From: Ureibacillus composti
GTDB lineage: Bacteria > Bacillota > Bacilli > Bacillales_A > Planococcaceae
Length of the DNA stretch: 64,000 bases
Assembly: GCA_030348875.1 (NCBI GenBank)
Contig: JAUCEP010000002.1
Location: 885,001-949,000, forward strand
Direction of reading: 5' to 3'
The position numbers and the translations under genes are program-made. The notes beneath the pieces are model-generated. The model had not been told where the DNA came from, did no database searches, and was given only the letters and a program-made list of their open reading frames with translations. Numbering within the stretch: the first letter of the stretch is position 1; each line of letters opens with the position of its first letter. Positions 35,907 to 46,700 of the stretch are shown here, one piece after another.

Positions 35907-37079
35907 ATGAACATTGAAATAGTGAAAGAAATTGTGTTGGGAATAGGAAGAATGTTTCTAAATCCCATTCTTTATGTAGCGATTTTCATGGCAATATATT
36001 TAGGTTATCGTCGTGTAAAACGTGAAAGGAAATATTTTAATATAAGAATTTTATGGGGCTGGTCAGAGACAATTGGGTTAATAAAAGAAGGTCTATTATG
36101 GTCCTTTGTGATTTCGATCATCACAATTGTCTTTGGATTAGCCATGCCGATTGATTTCTTATACTTAGTTTCAATCGCTAGTTTAATAGGTCTTGTATTG
36201 TATGTATTTCATTTCCTTTCACCGATCGTAATAGGGGCGGTTGGGTTAGTTGTATTTTATCTTATGGACAACCAAAACTGGTCAATGAACTTGTTCGGAA
36301 TTCATATTCAAGGCATTGATGTGTTTGGAGGGACAGTCGTTTCAATTGCGATTGTTGTAGGATTATTATTAGTTGCAGAAGGTCTCTTAATCAAAAAGTC
36401 TGGAGCTAATTTTGCCTCACCGATTATCGAGAATACTAAGCGTGGAAAGAGGGCAGTAGCTTTTCTTAGTAAAAAGCTTTGGTTATTGCCTATTTTTCTC
36501 ATCGTTCCAGGTAATTCACTTCAAGCATATTTTCCTTGGTGGCCACAAATCTCGTTGGGTTCTAATGAATTCTCACTTGTTCTTTTCCCAGTGATTGTAG
36601 GGTTTCAACAAATGGCTCGTAACACATTACCTGCCTATCTATTCCCTAAATTGGGTCGTTCAGTAATGCTACTTGGATTGCTTGTGACGATTGGCGGATT
36701 AGTAGCATACTTCCAACCGATTGTAGGGTTAGTTACTGTTGTGGTCGGGGCGATTCTCAGATTGTGGATCTCTGTTGTCTATGCAATTCGTGAACGAAAA
36801 GCCGTCTATGCTGTTTCTGCAAAATCAAATGGCGCAATGATTGCAGCGGTATTACCAGATTCACCGGCAGAAAAGATGGGACTAGTTGCTGGAGAAATCA
36901 TTCGAAAAGTGAATGGAGTACAAGTGCATAACGAACATGAATTATATGAAGCATTACAAATTAATGCAGCACATTGTCGATTAGAAGTACTAAATCATGA
37001 AAACGAAATTCGACTTACTCAACATGTTGTTTATAGTGATGATCATTATAAAATTGGCATCCTATTAGCAGATGCATAG
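35907..37079 (+). CDS. minJ: MinJ-like topological determinant with PDZ domain
   Basis: 390 residues with eight or so membrane helices (about 10-300) and a C-terminal cytoplasmic or surface PDZ domain (about 305-385: AVLPDSPAEKMGLVAGEIIRK). MinJ bridges DivIVA and MinD at cell poles and septa, keeping division from repeating there. The call rests on this architecture and on its place after ctpB as in B. subtilis (yvjD). ATG follows GGCGGTGG. Confidence 0.82.
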   Translation: MNIEIVKEIVLGIGRMFLNPILYVAIFMAIYLGYRRVKRERKYFNIRILWGWSETIGLIKEGLLWSFVISIITIVFGLAMPIDFLYLVSIASLIGLVLYVFHFLSPIVIGAVGLVVFYLMDNQNWSMNLFGIHIQGIDVFGGTVVSIAIVVGLLLVAEGLLIKKSGANFASPIIENTKRGKRAVAFLSKKLWLLPIFLIVPGNSLQAYFPWWPQISLGSNEFSLVLFPVIVGFQQMARNTLPAYLFPKLGRSVMLLGLLVTIGGLVAYFQPIVGLVTVVVGAILRLWISVVYAIRERKAVYAVSAKSNGAMIAAVLPDSPAEKMGLVAGEIIRKVNGVQVHNEHELYEALQINAAHCRLEVLNHENEIRLTQHVVYSDDHYKIGILLADA

Positions 37080-37111
37080 TTCACTTTAGAATTTGCTAGA
37101 ATAGTAATAAG

Positions 37112-37145
37112 AAAGGCGATGCAAATCAAATTTGCATCGCCTTTT
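37112..37145. terminator. Bidirectional terminator between minJ and azlD
   Basis: AAAGGCGATGCAAA pairs perfectly with TTTGCATCGCCTTT (14 bp) with T-rich flanks on the plus strand. Confidence 0.9.
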
Positions 37146-37160
37146 AATATGCAGAAATGT

Positions 37161-37484
37161 CTATGTGAAATTCCGTAAAATAGCCATTGTCACAACACCA
37201 ATCACTACCGTAATCGATAAACTCTTTGTTTTAATAGCAACTAATAATGTTGGAATAAATGCAACAACATTTACCCAGTTTAATGTAACGAACTTTCCTT
37301 CTGTATTGATTAAAGATTCGATTACAAGGGCACTTAAAATACATACAGGGATATAAGCTAACCAGCGTAATACGATATCAGGTAACTTGACATTACGCAC
37401 TAACATAAAAGGAAATATCCTAGGAAGCCACGTAACGATTGCACATCCTAGAATAATTAACACCATTGCTACTGTCGTTGTCAT
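37161..37484 (-). CDS. azlD: AzlD-family branched-chain amino acid export subunit
   Basis: 107 residues with four membrane helices and the family motif TWLPRIFPF. It is the small partner of AzlC in a two-component exporter of branched-chain amino acids and analogues. Its ATG overlaps the azlC stop by four bases (ATGA), so translation is coupled. Confidence 0.88.
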   Translation of the reverse strand: MTTTVAMVLIILGCAIVTWLPRIFPFMLVRNVKLPDIVLRWLAYIPVCILSALVIESLINTEGKFVTLNWVNVVAFIPTLLVAIKTKSLSITVVIGVVTMAILRNFT

Positions 37485-38203
37485 TTTTCAGTCACCACCC
37501 CAATACTAGCAACGATGACTGTTGCAATTAAAACAGCTAAATGTCCTGGCAGGAAGTAAGAAAGTATGTACATGATCATTGCCATCCAACCAATTAGTTT
37601 TAAATAATGCATAAGCTTGTTTTTGCCGACATTAACAAGGTTTAAAACTAGTAATGCAACAAACATTGCAACAAGTGCAAAATCTAAGCCCAAACCTTGT
37701 GCGTCCGGTAACCACTTACCAACTAGTCCCCCTATTGTACAAGAGGCAATCCATGTTAAATATGCGGTTAAATTTAAGCCGTCCATCCAATTTCCATCTA
37801 GTCGATTTTCTTTCGATAGTTTCGTCACGGCAACACCAAACGTTTCATCCGTCAATAATGTCCCAAAACCAATATTACGTAAAGATGAGTAACGAGTAAG
37901 ATGTGGGGCAACTGTAAGTGACATAAGAAAATGACGCAAATTTACAATGAAGGTTGTAATGATGATGACCGAAACTGGAGCGCCTGCAACATATAAACCA
38001 CAAAAGATAAATTGTGCAGAACCCGCATAAACAAGAACAGATAAAAGGAATATTTCTAGTACAGAAAGGTTAGATGTGATCCCAATTACCCCAAAAGCTA
38101 ATCCAATACTTATATAACCAAGTAAGGTTGGAAGACAATCTTTTACACCTTGAAAAAACGTATGTTCATGGATCGATTGGTCCACTTTTGTCTGGATTTC
38201 CAA
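37481..38203 (-). CDS. azlC: AzlC-family branched-chain amino acid exporter
   Basis: 240 residues, about seven membrane helices, with the AzlC signatures GYISIGLAFGV and YAGSAQFIFCGL. It forms an exporter with AzlD. It starts with TTG at 38203 behind AAAGGA. The divergent XRE-cupin regulator at 38462 is a likely controller, since cupin-type XRE proteins commonly sit next to amino acid exporters. Confidence 0.9.
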   Translation of the reverse strand: MEIQTKVDQSIHEHTFFQGVKDCLPTLLGYISIGLAFGVIGITSNLSVLEIFLLSVLVYAGSAQFIFCGLYVAGAPVSVIIITTFIVNLRHFLMSLTVAPHLTRYSSLRNIGFGTLLTDETFGVAVTKLSKENRLDGNWMDGLNLTAYLTWIASCTIGGLVGKWLPDAQGLGLDFALVAMFVALLVLNLVNVGKNKLMHYLKLIGWMAMIMYILSYFLPGHLAVLIATVIVASIGVVTEK

Positions 38204-38461
38204 TTGTTTCGAGTCCTTTCTACAATTATTGATTGGATTTACTAAAAAACCAATTTTGAAACCATTAAATTACAAAAAACGTTCTACTTATAAAGGAAGA
38301 TTAATGATTCATTATAGTAAATACAAAGTTTAGCCAACATTTAGTCGACCATTACAAAGGGTCTTCAGCTATAATAATATAAAGGTAAAATTTAACTTCA
38401 TTAAATGTCTTTTATATTATACATTTGTACATTTAAATAAACAATAGGATGATGATAAATA

Positions 38462-39013
38462 TTGGAAAACATGAGTCGGAATATTGGATATCAATTAAAA
38501 AAAATACGTTCTAAGCGGAGTTTAAGTTTAGATGATGTTGCCAAAGCTACTAATGTAAGTAAAGCCCAGTTAGCTCAGATTGAAAAGGGGGAAGCAAACC
38601 CTACTGTCTCAACTATTTGGAAAATTGCGGCTGGTTTACGCATTTCATTTTCTTCTTTATTACAACCGCCTAAAGAACAATTTAAAAAATACGAAAGTAA
38701 TTCTACTACATATGTTGCTGAAAATGACGGAAAATATCGTGTGTACTCCATCATTCCATATGATCCCGAAAGAGGTTGGGAATTTTACAAAGTTGAGATG
38801 GACTCTGGTGTTGTGCATAAAAGCGATGCACATACAGAAGGTGTAGAAGAAACGATTACAGTCATTAAAGGACAAGTTATCATTAGATCAGGAGAGATGG
38901 TAGAACACTTGAGAGAAGGCGAAACACTCGTGTTTTCTGGCCATCTTTTACATCAATATGAAAATCCAACAAATGACTTAACGATCCTTCATTTAATTTT
39001 ACAATACAAATAG
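38462..39013 (+). CDS. XRE-family regulator with C-terminal cupin domain
   Basis: 183 residues: an HTH_3 domain at about 8-65 (LSLDDVAKATNVSKAQLAQIEKGEANPTVSTIWKIA) and a cupin_2 domain at about 105-180 (the effector-sensing barrel). TTG at 38462 or ATG at 38471 may be the start. AGGATGATG lies upstream, slightly favouring the TTG. It is divergent from azlCD and separated by 2 bases plus overlap from the TVP38 gene downstream. It presumably regulates amino acid export. Confidence 0.87.
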   Translation: MENMSRNIGYQLKKIRSKRSLSLDDVAKATNVSKAQLAQIEKGEANPTVSTIWKIAAGLRISFSSLLQPPKEQFKKYESNSTTYVAENDGKYRVYSIIPYDPERGWEFYKVEMDSGVVHKSDAHTEGVEETITVIKGQVIIRSGEMVEHLREGETLVFSGHLLHQYENPTNDLTILHLILQYK

Positions 39014-39024
39014 AGGTGGTACTT

Positions 39025-39669
39025 GTGCACGATTGGTTTACAGTTGAAAACATAGAATCATTAGCAGAACAATATCGGACACTTGGGCCATTGATTGGGA
39101 TTCTTCTTCCTTTTCTAGAAGCATTTTTATCATTTTTCCCTCTTATAGTAATCGTTGTTGCAAATGCAAGTTCATTTGGTTTATGGTTTGGTTTCCTCCT
39201 ATCATGGATAGGAGCGGTATTAGGTTCATATGCTGTCTTTCTCGTTGTCCGTAGATTCGGAAAACATCCACGTTTCAGAGTATTTGTAGAGAAAGAAAAA
39301 GTACAAAAGCTCATAAAATGGGTAGATATGAGAGGTCTAAGCCCGCTTTTTATTTTTATTTGTTTACCATTTACTCCATCGGTACTTGTAAATTTGGTGG
39401 CCGGATTATCTCATATTAAGAAAAAGTATTATCTATTTGTACTAATGGCAGGAAAGTTTGTCATGATTTTAAGTATAAGCGTATTAGGTTACGACTTACG
39501 TGACTTATTAACTAGTCCAGTAAAGTTAATTTCAGCTGGTGTGGGAATCGTTCTATTATGGGTCATTGGAAAAACGATTGAAAAGCGATTAAATAAGCGA
39601 GTGGAACATGATTTAAAAAATAGCGCAAGTGAACAAAAGAAACACATGAAAATATCTATTCATAAGTAG
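39025..39669 (+). CDS. TVP38/TMEM64-family membrane protein
   Basis: About 214 residues with five or six membrane helices and the SNARE-associated (VTT/DedA-like) core: FLEAFLSFFPLIVIVVANA, then GSYAVFLVVRRFGKHPRF and FTPSVLVNLVAGLSHI. Related proteins are membrane lipid scramblases or transporters. The exact role here is unknown. GTG 39025 is preferred because AGAGGTGG lies 5-6 bases upstream. GTG 39016 would overlap that site. It follows the XRE-cupin gene closely and may be cotranscribed. Confidence 0.82.
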   Translation: MHDWFTVENIESLAEQYRTLGPLIGILLPFLEAFLSFFPLIVIVVANASSFGLWFGFLLSWIGAVLGSYAVFLVVRRFGKHPRFRVFVEKEKVQKLIKWVDMRGLSPLFIFICLPFTPSVLVNLVAGLSHIKKKYYLFVLMAGKFVMILSISVLGYDLRDLLTSPVKLISAGVGIVLLWVIGKTIEKRLNKRVEHDLKNSASEQKKHMKISIHK

Positions 39670-39738
39670 TAATTTCCCGTCTCAGCTCCTTGTTGAGGCG
39701 TTTTTTAAATTGCGTAAGAAAGTTTAAATTTTTGAACA

Positions 39739-39970
39739 GTGTCTAGCTGCAAACGCCAGTTCCTCGACAACTTCAAAACGCCTTCAAGGGCAAAAATTAT
39801 ATGGTTTCATTGAAATCATATAATTTTCTGCGCCGAAAGTGAAACGACAGGCGCAAAAAGCGCCCTCTTGTGGTTTCCTCCAGTTGTTGGGGCTCACACG
39901 ATGTGAGTCATGACGGCAATGCGACAGGACGTCGCGTTTTAGCCGTCGAAAGGGCGTTCTCCGCTTTTCT
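39739..39970. repeat. Structured GC-rich repeat, unit A
   Basis: Starts GTGTCTAGCT and ends CTCCGCTTTTCT, as does the next unit. It holds a nested hairpin (GACGGC and GCGAC against GTCGC and GCCGTC). GC content is well above background. It resembles repeats I recall as common in Bacillaceae intergenic DNA. Confidence 0.7.
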
Positions 39971-39972
39971 AG

Positions 39973-40090
39973 GTGTCTAGCTCCGCGCGTTAGCCACTCG
40001 GGACACTTCAACTTCCTCCTACGCATGCAAGCATGCTTCTCGGAAGTTTCCAGTGCCTGTCGTGACTAGACGAACGCGCTCCGCTTTTCT
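39973..40090. repeat. Structured GC-rich repeat, unit B
   Basis: Begins GTGTCTAGCT and ends CTCCGCTTTTCT like unit A, directly adjacent in the same orientation, but is half as long. Inside, ACTTCC/GGAAGT encloses GCATGC-AA-GCATGC. No gene is supported in it. Confidence 0.7.
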
Positions 40091-40113
40091 TTTGGAAAAT
40101 TTTCTCCAAGACA

Positions 40114-40127
40114 CGAACAAATATTCT
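40114..40127. promoter_or_regulatory. LexA-like box in the addB promoter
   Basis: CGAACAAATATTCT matches CGAACRNRYGTTYC at 12 of 14 positions. It lies between a poor -35 (AAGACA, 40108-40113) and a -10 (TAAAAT, 40132-40137), 18 bases apart, so a bound repressor would block the promoter. Confidence 0.5.
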
Positions 40128-40169
40128 AGTGTAAAATAGAAGTACTAACAAGTGAAAAGGGGGATTAGT

Positions 40170-43100
40170 ATGTCATTGCGAATTATCAGCGGGAGAGCTG
40201 GTTCAGGAAAAACATCACTTATTCACCGTGAAATCGTAGAAGAATTAAAAACAAAGCCATTTGGACCACCTATCTATTTAATTGTTCCTGACCAAATGTC
40301 ATATCAAGCCGAGTATATATTAACAAATCGTTATGATATAAAAGGAATGATTCGTGCGCAAGTACTAACGTTTAAACGTTTAGCGTGGTATATACTGCAA
40401 GAAACTGGTGGAATTACAAAAGATAAAATCGATAAAATCGGTTATCGTATGCTAATCCGTCGCCTATTAGAGGAAAATAAAGATCAATTCTCTCTTTTTA
40501 AACAAGCAGCCGATAAACGAGGGTTTACGGAAGAAGTCGAACAGTTAATTAAAGAATTTAGCCAGTACAATATTGATAGTGTTGCACTAAAAGAAGCCAT
40601 TACGAAATTAGAAGAAAAGTCTGCCCCTCATACTTTAATATCAAAATCAAAAGATTTACATATTATTTTATCGGAGATTGAAGAACAATTAGGTGACCGA
40701 TATGTGGATGGGGATGGTCTCTTTCCAGTTTTAGTTGAGCAACTTCCAAACTCAGAAAAGTTAAAGGAAGCTCATATTTATATCGATGGATTCACAGCAT
40801 TTACAGTTCGAGAGTTCGATATCGTTAGACAATTAATGGCAATTGCTAAACGTGTAACGGTTGTTTTACCTTTTGAAGATGAAAACGATAAAGATGATGA
40901 ACAAGCATTATTCCATCGCGCGTCCGTAATGTACGACAAACTAATGCAAGAGGCACACAATCTCCAAATTGAAATTGAGGATCGTGAGCATATGTTTGGT
41001 ACATATCGTTTCCACAATTACGATTTACTTCAAGTAGAGTCTAAATTCCATGTAACTGTACCCCAAACAAGAAAAGCTGAAGGTTTCGTACAAATCATGG
41101 AAGGGGCAAATCGCCGGGCAGAAATACACGGGATTGCCCGGGAAATATGTCGACTTGTGTTGGAAGAGAATATACGATATCGAGATATTGGGATTATGTA
41201 TCGTCAAGCAGATGTATATGATCCGTTAATCTCAACCATTTTCCCACAATACGATATTCCACTCTTTACGAACGAGAAGAAACCGATGCTTCATCATCCA
41301 TTAATCGAATTTAGCCGTTCAATTTTAGAAGTCATCACTTCTAATTGGCAGTATGAACCGGTATTTAGAAGTGTCAAAACGGATTTATTTTTCCCAATAG
41401 GAAGCAGTTTACAAGAAATGAGAGAAAAAGCAGATCGTTTAGAGAACTTTGTTATTGCTCAAGGGATCTATGGATATCGTTGGTTTGAGGATTCTCGGTG
41501 GTTTTATAAAAAATACCGTGGACTCGAATTTTCTACGAAGCTTCAGACAGATGAAGAACTAGCAATGCAAAAAATCATCAACGAAATGAAAGAGTTGGTA
41601 AAACAACCTCTTGAAAAATTACAAAATGCTTTAAAGAAAGCGAAAACTGGTAAAGACATTGCGTTAGCACTTTATCAATGTATTGATGAATTAAAAGTTT
41701 ACGATAAATTAATTGCTTTAAAGGATGCTGAATTAGCCGAACGTGAACTTGATGGGGCAAGTGAGCATGATCAAGCATGGAATCAATGGATCAATGTGTT
41801 AGATCAATTTGTCATTATGTTTGGAGATCAAACGATGACAGTGGAAGAGGCCGCTAAAATCCTAGATGAGGGATATGATACGCTTCAATTTTCTAATATT
41901 CCCCCTTCTGTTGATGAAGTTACGGTATCTACAGTAGAATACGCCCGTTTTGACAATATGAAAGTCGTATTTGTCATCGGGGTAAATGATGGAGTTTATC
42001 CAAAGCGTATGGATTATGAAGGATTAATTACTGATATTGAACGAGGTTGGTTTGCAGGAATTGATACAGAGTTATCGCCTACATCTAAACATCGTTTACT
42101 CCAAGAAGCATTTTTAATTTATCGCGCTTTTTCATCACCGACGGACCGACTTTATGTAACCTATGCAAGTTCTGATGAGGAAAGTAAAGCATTGCTTCCA
42201 TCCCTATATATCAATCGTCTACATCAATTATTTGAGGTAGATGGCGTAAAGACGTTACCGCATAAACGAGTGTTGATTGACCCGGCAGAGGAATTAGAAC
42301 ATGACAATGTGTTCCCTTACTTGATGCATCCAAGAACATCTTTGGCTTTCTTAATGATGCAATTAAGACAAGCACATTATTCAAATGAACTAGATCCTGA
42401 ATGGGTTGCCTTAAAAAGCTTTTATGAACAAGATGAAAAATGGAAGCCAGTTATGCAATCTGTGTTGCGTCCATTAGAAAAGAATAACGTTGCAGAAAAA
42501 TTAGCGGAGGAAATCACAGAAGAGTTATATGGAACAGAATTAACTTCAAGTGTTTCACGCATTGAAAAGTTCTTCCGATGTCCTTTCTCACATTTCACGA
42601 CTTATGGATTGCATTTAGAAGAGCGAGCACAATATCGACTTGAAAACTTTGCGATGGGGGATCTTTTCCATGAAGCTTTAAAATGGATTACTCTTGAAAC
42701 GAAACGTCAAGGAATTCAATGGAACCGATTATCACCTAGAGAGTGTGCTGCACTTGCACGCCAAGCGGTAGAACAAATTGTTCCTGTATTCTCACACCAG
42801 ATTTTATTAAGTAGTGCACGTTATCGATATATCCAACGAAAATTAATTCGAATCGTAGAACGAACATTGATTGCCTTAACACAACATGCAAAGGTTTCGC
42901 ATTTTAAACCACTCGCAATTGAAGCATCTTTTGGGCCGGGCAAAGATGAACAATTGCCACCTCTTGAAATTGATTTGCAGGGTGGACGCAAAATGAAATT
43001 ACGTGGGCGTATTGACCGAATTGATAGTGCTCAAATTGGCGATCAATCATATTTGCGTGTCATTGACTATAAATCTTCTAGCCGTGACTTAGATTTAAAT

Positions 43101-43703
43101 GAACTGTATTACGGTTTATCGTTACAATTACTAACTTATTTGGATGTTGCCGTGGAGAATGCGAACTACTGGTTAGGACACGATGCAGAGCCTGCTGGTG
43201 TGCTTTATGTACATGTTCACAATCCGATTTTGAAAATCGAGCAAGAATTAAATGAAATGGATTTAGATCTTGAACGAATGAAAAAGTATAAAATGAAGGG
43301 TCTTCTCATGGAAGATTCGGACTCGCTCATTGCAATGGATGAGGAACTAGAGCAGGGGGGAAGCTCAAAAATTATCCCTGTTTATTTAAAAAAGGATGGG
43401 TCAACATCTGAATCTAAATCCCGTGTTGTGCCGCGTGTGGCAATGTCCCAATTGAAAAATTTTGTGCGACAAAAGCATCAAGAAGCAGGAAATGCGATTT
43501 TGAGTGGGGATACTGCCATTCAACCATATCGTTTAAAAGGGAGAACTGCATGTGATTATTGTAGCTTTAAGTCTGTTTGTCAGTTCGACCCTACAGATCA
43601 AGAACAACAATATTTAAATTTAAAAGCAGACAAACCAGCAAATATTGTCGGCAAAATACGTGAGGAGTTGAAATGTAAGAATGGCGTTATCGATTCCAAC
43701 TAA
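40170..43703 (+). CDS. addB: ATP-dependent helicase/nuclease subunit B
   Basis: 1177 residues. AddB and AddA form the AddAB helicase-nuclease that resects double-strand breaks and loads RecA in Bacillota. It has an N-terminal Walker A (GRAGSGKT, from residue 8) and a C-terminal RecB-type nuclease (VIDYKSSSRDLD). A four-cysteine iron-sulfur cluster is formed by FRCPFSH plus CDYCSFKSVC near the end, as known in AddB. ATG 40170 follows AAAAGGGGG. An earlier ATG at 40152 precedes that site. addA overlaps by 23 bases. Confidence 0.96.
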   Translation: MSLRIISGRAGSGKTSLIHREIVEELKTKPFGPPIYLIVPDQMSYQAEYILTNRYDIKGMIRAQVLTFKRLAWYILQETGGITKDKIDKIGYRMLIRRLLEENKDQFSLFKQAADKRGFTEEVEQLIKEFSQYNIDSVALKEAITKLEEKSAPHTLISKSKDLHIILSEIEEQLGDRYVDGDGLFPVLVEQLPNSEKLKEAHIYIDGFTAFTVREFDIVRQLMAIAKRVTVVLPFEDENDKDDEQALFHRASVMYDKLMQEAHNLQIEIEDREHMFGTYRFHNYDLLQVESKFHVTVPQTRKAEGFVQIMEGANRRAEIHGIAREICRLVLEENIRYRDIGIMYRQADVYDPLISTIFPQYDIPLFTNEKKPMLHHPLIEFSRSILEVITSNWQYEPVFRSVKTDLFFPIGSSLQEMREKADRLENFVIAQGIYGYRWFEDSRWFYKKYRGLEFSTKLQTDEELAMQKIINEMKELVKQPLEKLQNALKKAKTGKDIALALYQCIDELKVYDKLIALKDAELAERELDGASEHDQAWNQWINVLDQFVIMFGDQTMTVEEAAKILDEGYDTLQFSNIPPSVDEVTVSTVEYARFDNMKVVFVIGVNDGVYPKRMDYEGLITDIERGWFAGIDTELSPTSKHRLLQEAFLIYRAFSSPTDRLYVTYASSDEESKALLPSLYINRLHQLFEVDGVKTLPHKRVLIDPAEELEHDNVFPYLMHPRTSLAFLMMQLRQAHYSNELDPEWVALKSFYEQDEKWKPVMQSVLRPLEKNNVAEKLAEEITEELYGTELTSSVSRIEKFFRCPFSHFTTYGLHLEERAQYRLENFAMGDLFHEALKWITLETKRQGIQWNRLSPRECAALARQAVEQIVPVFSHQILLSSARYRYIQRKLIRIVERTLIALTQHAKVSHFKPLAIEASFGPGKDEQLPPLEIDLQGGRKMKLRGRIDRIDSAQIGDQSYLRVIDYKSSSRDLDLNELYYGLSLQLLTYLDVAVENANYWLGHDAEPAGVLYVHVHNPILKIEQELNEMDLDLERMKKYKMKGLLMEDSDSLIAMDEELEQGGSSKIIPVYLKKDGSTSESKSRVVPRVAMSQLKNFVRQKHQEAGNAILSGDTAIQPYRLKGRTACDYCSFKSVCQFDPTDQEQQYLNLKADKPANIVGKIREELKCKNGVIDSN

Positions 43704-46700
43704 AGGTCCCGATGTTACGTGGACGGATGAGCAATGGAAAGCAATCTGGGCAACAGGTCAAGATACGCTTGTCTCAGCGGCTGCTGGTTCCGGAAAAACC
43801 GCTGTCCTCATTAATCGGATGATTGAAAAAGTCATTTCAGAAGATAATCCAATTGATGTGGACGAGCTGCTTGTTGTGACTTTTACCAATGCTTCGGCTG
43901 CAGAAATGCGTCATCGTATGGCAGAAGCACTTGAAAAAGAAATTGCAAAAAATCCACAAAATCAACATTTAAGACGTCAATTAAGTCTAGTGAATAAAGC
44001 GCAAATTTCAACTCTACACTCGTTTTGTTTGTCGATTGTAAAACAATACGCTTATCTCATTGATATTGACCCTGGATTCCGTATTGCAAACGAGGGAGAG
44101 TCCGCGTTACTTCGTGATGATGTGTTAGCTGAAGTTTTAGAAGCAGCATATGACCAAGAAGATGAAGAAAGAGTAAATGCTGTATACCGATTAGTTGATA
44201 GTTTTACTTCTGATCGGGATGATCAAGCAATTGAAATATTAATTGATAAATTATATGAAATGTCTCGTGTCCACCCAGAACCAACTAAATGGTTACGTTC
44301 ACTTCCGGAGCAATATGATTTACCAGAAAATATTACGGTCGATGATTTACCCTTTATTGGACCTTTGAAAAAGGCAATCAAATTTAGCTTAGAGGAAGCC
44401 TTGGCCCACATTCAAGAAGTAAGACAATACGCATTGAAACCAGATGGACCAGCTCCATATGCTGAAACAGCAGAATTAGATTTTGGTCTTATACAAGAAG
44501 CCATTCGCCGAATTGACAACTGTTCTTGGCAAGAAACCTATGATTATTTTGTAACATTAAAATGGGCAAGATTAGCAAGCGTAAAAAAAGACAGTTGTGA
44601 CCCGGATCTACAAGAAAAGGCGAAGAAAAAACGTGAACAAGCAAAAAAAGTAATGACTACTATAAAAGATTCATTTTTCGCTCGTAAACCTGAGCGTTTA
44701 TTGGATGAAATCCGTCTGATGGCGCCGATGATTACAACATTAGTTGAGTTAACTGAACGATTTGGGGAACGATTTACAACCGCAAAACTTGAACGAGGTC
44801 TAGTTGACTTTTCCGATTTGGAACATTTTGCATTACAAATATTAACCGAAGAAGCAGATGGAATACTTGTTCCTTCTCAAGTTGCTAAGGATTTCCAACA
44901 GCGTTTTAAAGAAGTACTTGTCGATGAATATCAGGATACAAATAATTTGCAAGAAACGATTTTGCAGCTCGTGAAAAGTGGGAATGAAGCAAACGGGAAT
45001 ATGTTTATGGTTGGTGACGTAAAACAATCCATTTACCGGTTCCGACTTGCAGAACCTATGCTGTTCTTAAACAAATATAACCAGTTTGAAGAAGAGCCTG
45101 AACAAAATGGGTTGAGAATTGATCTAAATGCAAACTTCCGTAGTCGCCAAGAAGTATTACTAGGGACAAACTTTGTTTTCGAACAGATTATGGGTGAAAC
45201 CGTCGGGGAAATTGATTATGACGAAAAAGCGGGATTAAAACCAGGGGCTCCCTATAATGAAACTGAAATGCCTATCGAACTGACAATTCTCCATGAGGAA
45301 CAAGAAGACGACCATGAACAAGACGAAACTGATGAAGAAAACGAAGCAATGGATCTCGTCATTGAAGAAGAAATTAAGAAATCACAGCAAGAAGCAAGGT
45401 ATATTATTAAAAGAATTCGTGAACTGATTGACAGTGGTGCAACAGTTTATAATGCAAAAGAAAAAGACCCAACAAAACGAGAAAGACGAATGCGCTACAG
45501 CGATATCGTAATCTTAATGCGCTCCATGACTTGGTCGAGTGATTTAGTTGAGGAATTTAAAGCAGCAGGCATTCCGCTTTACGCAGAGTCTTCTAAAGGA
45601 TATTTTGAGGCACTAGAAGTAATGGTCATGTTAAATGTATTAAAAGTAGTGGATAACCCGTATCAAGATATTCCACTTGCTTCAGTATTACGTGCACCAT
45701 TTGTGGGGTTAACTGAAAATGAACTAGCACAAGTTCGTTTAACAAATAAAAAAGCTGCGTTTTATGATGCGCTTAAAGAGTTTGTAATGGAAGAAAAATC
45801 AGGACTTACTCATCAAACAGCTCAAAAACTCCAAACGTTTTTACAGCAATTAGAGACTTGGCGAAATCTTGCACGACGCGGTTCGTTATCTGATTTAATT
45901 TGGAAAATCTACATTGATACAAATTACTATGAAATGGTTGGAGCAATGGCGAATGGGAAACAGCGTCAGGCCAATTTGCGAACACTTCATGATCGAGCAT
46001 TAATGTATGAAAAAACGTCATTCCGAGGGTTATTTAGATTTTTACGTTTTATCGATCGTATGCGTTCACGCGGTGATGATTTAGGGGTAGCAAAAGCAAT
46101 TGGAGAGAAAGATGATGTTGTTCGACTCGAAACGATCCACTCTTCCAAAGGGCTAGAATATCCGGTTGTTTTTGTTGCTGGACTTGGTAGAAGCTTTAAC
46201 CAAATGGACTTTAATAACCCTTATTTATTTGATCAACAATTTGGACTTGCAGTAAAAGCCATTGACCCTGACAACCGAATCATGTATACGTCATTACCGT
46301 TTCTTGCAATGAAAGAGAAGAAAATTCTCGAAATGAAAGCGGAAGAAATGCGTGTTCTATATGTTGCAATGACACGTGCAAAAGAGCGTTTAATATTAGT
46401 TGGCTCAGTGAAAAATTGGGATAAAGTTCGCCAAGCTTGGTGTGAGATGCAAAGTCTTCCACATGAGAGTTTACTTCCAGAGTATTTACGTGCTCGCGCA
46501 AAAACCTATTTAGATTGGATTGGTCCGGCTGTTGCCAGACATGAATGTTTTAATGAGTTTAGTGAAGAAGACTATAAACCTGTAGAACACTCATCAAAAT
46601 GGAAGATTACCGTTCTTTCAAATGAAACATTCAAGTTCGGTACTGAAAATGAGACATTAGCTAATGAATTGAATGAAATGGAACAACAAGTAGACGAGCA

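Noticed and set aside
39784-40026. An 80-codon frame on the minus strand
   Set aside because: It lies across the two structured repeats, has no ribosome site and an odd composition.
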